A DNA stretch of 6,692 nucleotides. Origin: Pseudobdellovibrionaceae bacterium (GTDB taxonomy: Bacteria > Bdellovibrionota > Bdellovibrionia > Bdellovibrionales > JAMPXM01). Shown piece after piece: positions 6,369 to 6,692 of the stretch. The position numbers and the translations under genes are program-made. Position 1 is the stretch's first letter; each line of letters begins with the position of its first letter. Where the stretch lies: contig CAJYOV010000127.1 of NCBI GenBank assembly GCA_913776405.1, positions 1-6,692 of the forward strand. Reading direction: 5' to 3'. Under the pieces are notes generated by a model. The model had not been told where the DNA came from and searched no databases. It saw nothing but the letters and a program-made list of their open reading frames with translations.

Positions 6369-6692
6369 ATGCCCGTCATTTTGAAGAGTCATTCGGAAGC
6401 CGTCACTGAAGTTTGGTTGCGCCTTGGAGATCACATTCGCCTTGCGACGCCACTCGGGCTCGGGAAGCCGAACGTCTTCTTGAACGAACTTTACCAGCAA
6501 GCCAAAGCCGACCCGAAGAAATCCCTTAAGATCTACACGGCGCTCTCACTTCGCGTACCAAACCCGGGTCAGAACGAGCTCGCGAAACGTTTTTTAGGCC
6601 CCTTCGCCAAACGTCACTGGGGCCCGGATTATCCCGACCTTTCCTATGCAAAAGATGCCGAAGCCAGCCGGCTTCCATCAAACGTAACCGTC
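6369..6692 (+). CDS. Acetyl-CoA hydrolase/CoA-transferase family protein, N-terminal part only
   Basis: 108 codons from an ATG at 6369, open to the right edge. The start resembles enzymes that hydrolyse acetyl-CoA or move CoA between acids. The clearest part is IRLATPLGLGKPNVFLNELY (residues 23-42), followed by KSLKIYTALSLRVP (51-64), a pattern of a Gly-rich turn and strand as in the first Rossmann-like CoA-transferase domain. FLGPFAKR and YPDLSYAKDAEASRLPSNV further on also fit that family as I remember it. The catalytic glutamate and the second domain lie outside the window. The chosen start has GGGA 7 bases upstream. An in-frame ATG at 6282 has no ribosome site, and the 29 residues it would add do not look conserved. 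It is divergent from the efflux operon and unlikely to share its function. The CDS is more certain than the family name. Confidence 0.7.
   Translation, partial: MPVILKSHSEAVTEVWLRLGDHIRLATPLGLGKPNVFLNELYQQAKADPKKSLKIYTALSLRVPNPGQNELAKRFLGPFAKRHWGPDYPDLSYAKDAEASRLPSNVTV

Overview
The window looks like a chromosomal segment of a Gram-negative bacterium. Five tightly packed genes run leftward on the minus strand. A sixth gene is divergent and runs off the right edge. The encoded proteins are envelope proteins with signal peptides, a lipobox, a TolC-type outer-membrane channel and an RND inner-membrane pump, so the cell has two membranes. Base composition is moderate (a little over half G+C by eye) and even across the window, with no sign of recent transfer. 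The pump and channel recall Bdellovibrio-like or deltaproteobacterial sequences, but that placement is an impression from memory and not a demonstrated assignment.

Layout in order of transcription, from right to left: a TolC-family outer membrane factor (6097-4745); a secreted protein that is probably a small outer-membrane beta-barrel (4748-4002); a two-domain lipoprotein of unknown function (3978-3028); a MarR-family regulator (3035-2568); and an RND (HAE1/AcrB-type) pump (2571 to beyond position 1). Junctions are a 4-base ATGA overlap, a gap of 17-23 bases depending on the lipoprotein start, an 8-base overlap and another 4-base ATGA overlap. No terminator was seen between genes, so they should form one transcript. 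A sigma70-like promoter and a near-palindrome that could be a MarR-type operator lie just upstream of the TolC gene.

The likely job of the operon is efflux of small toxic molecules across both membranes. The RND pump would be driven by protons and the TolC-like protein would be the exit duct. MarR would repress the operon until a ligand or oxidant releases it. Two points set it apart from a textbook acrAB-tolC locus. The periplasmic adaptor (MFP/HlyD family) is absent from the visible part. Two uncharacterised envelope proteins (the beta-barrel and the lipoprotein with an apparent internal duplication) occupy the place between channel and pump.

The divergent gene at the right edge (6369 onward) starts like an acetyl-CoA hydrolase/CoA-transferase family enzyme and is probably unrelated metabolically. 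The roughly 270 bases between the two divergent starts hold the promoter and operator candidates and otherwise nothing convincing. No tRNA, rRNA, CRISPR array, insertion sequence or integrase was seen.
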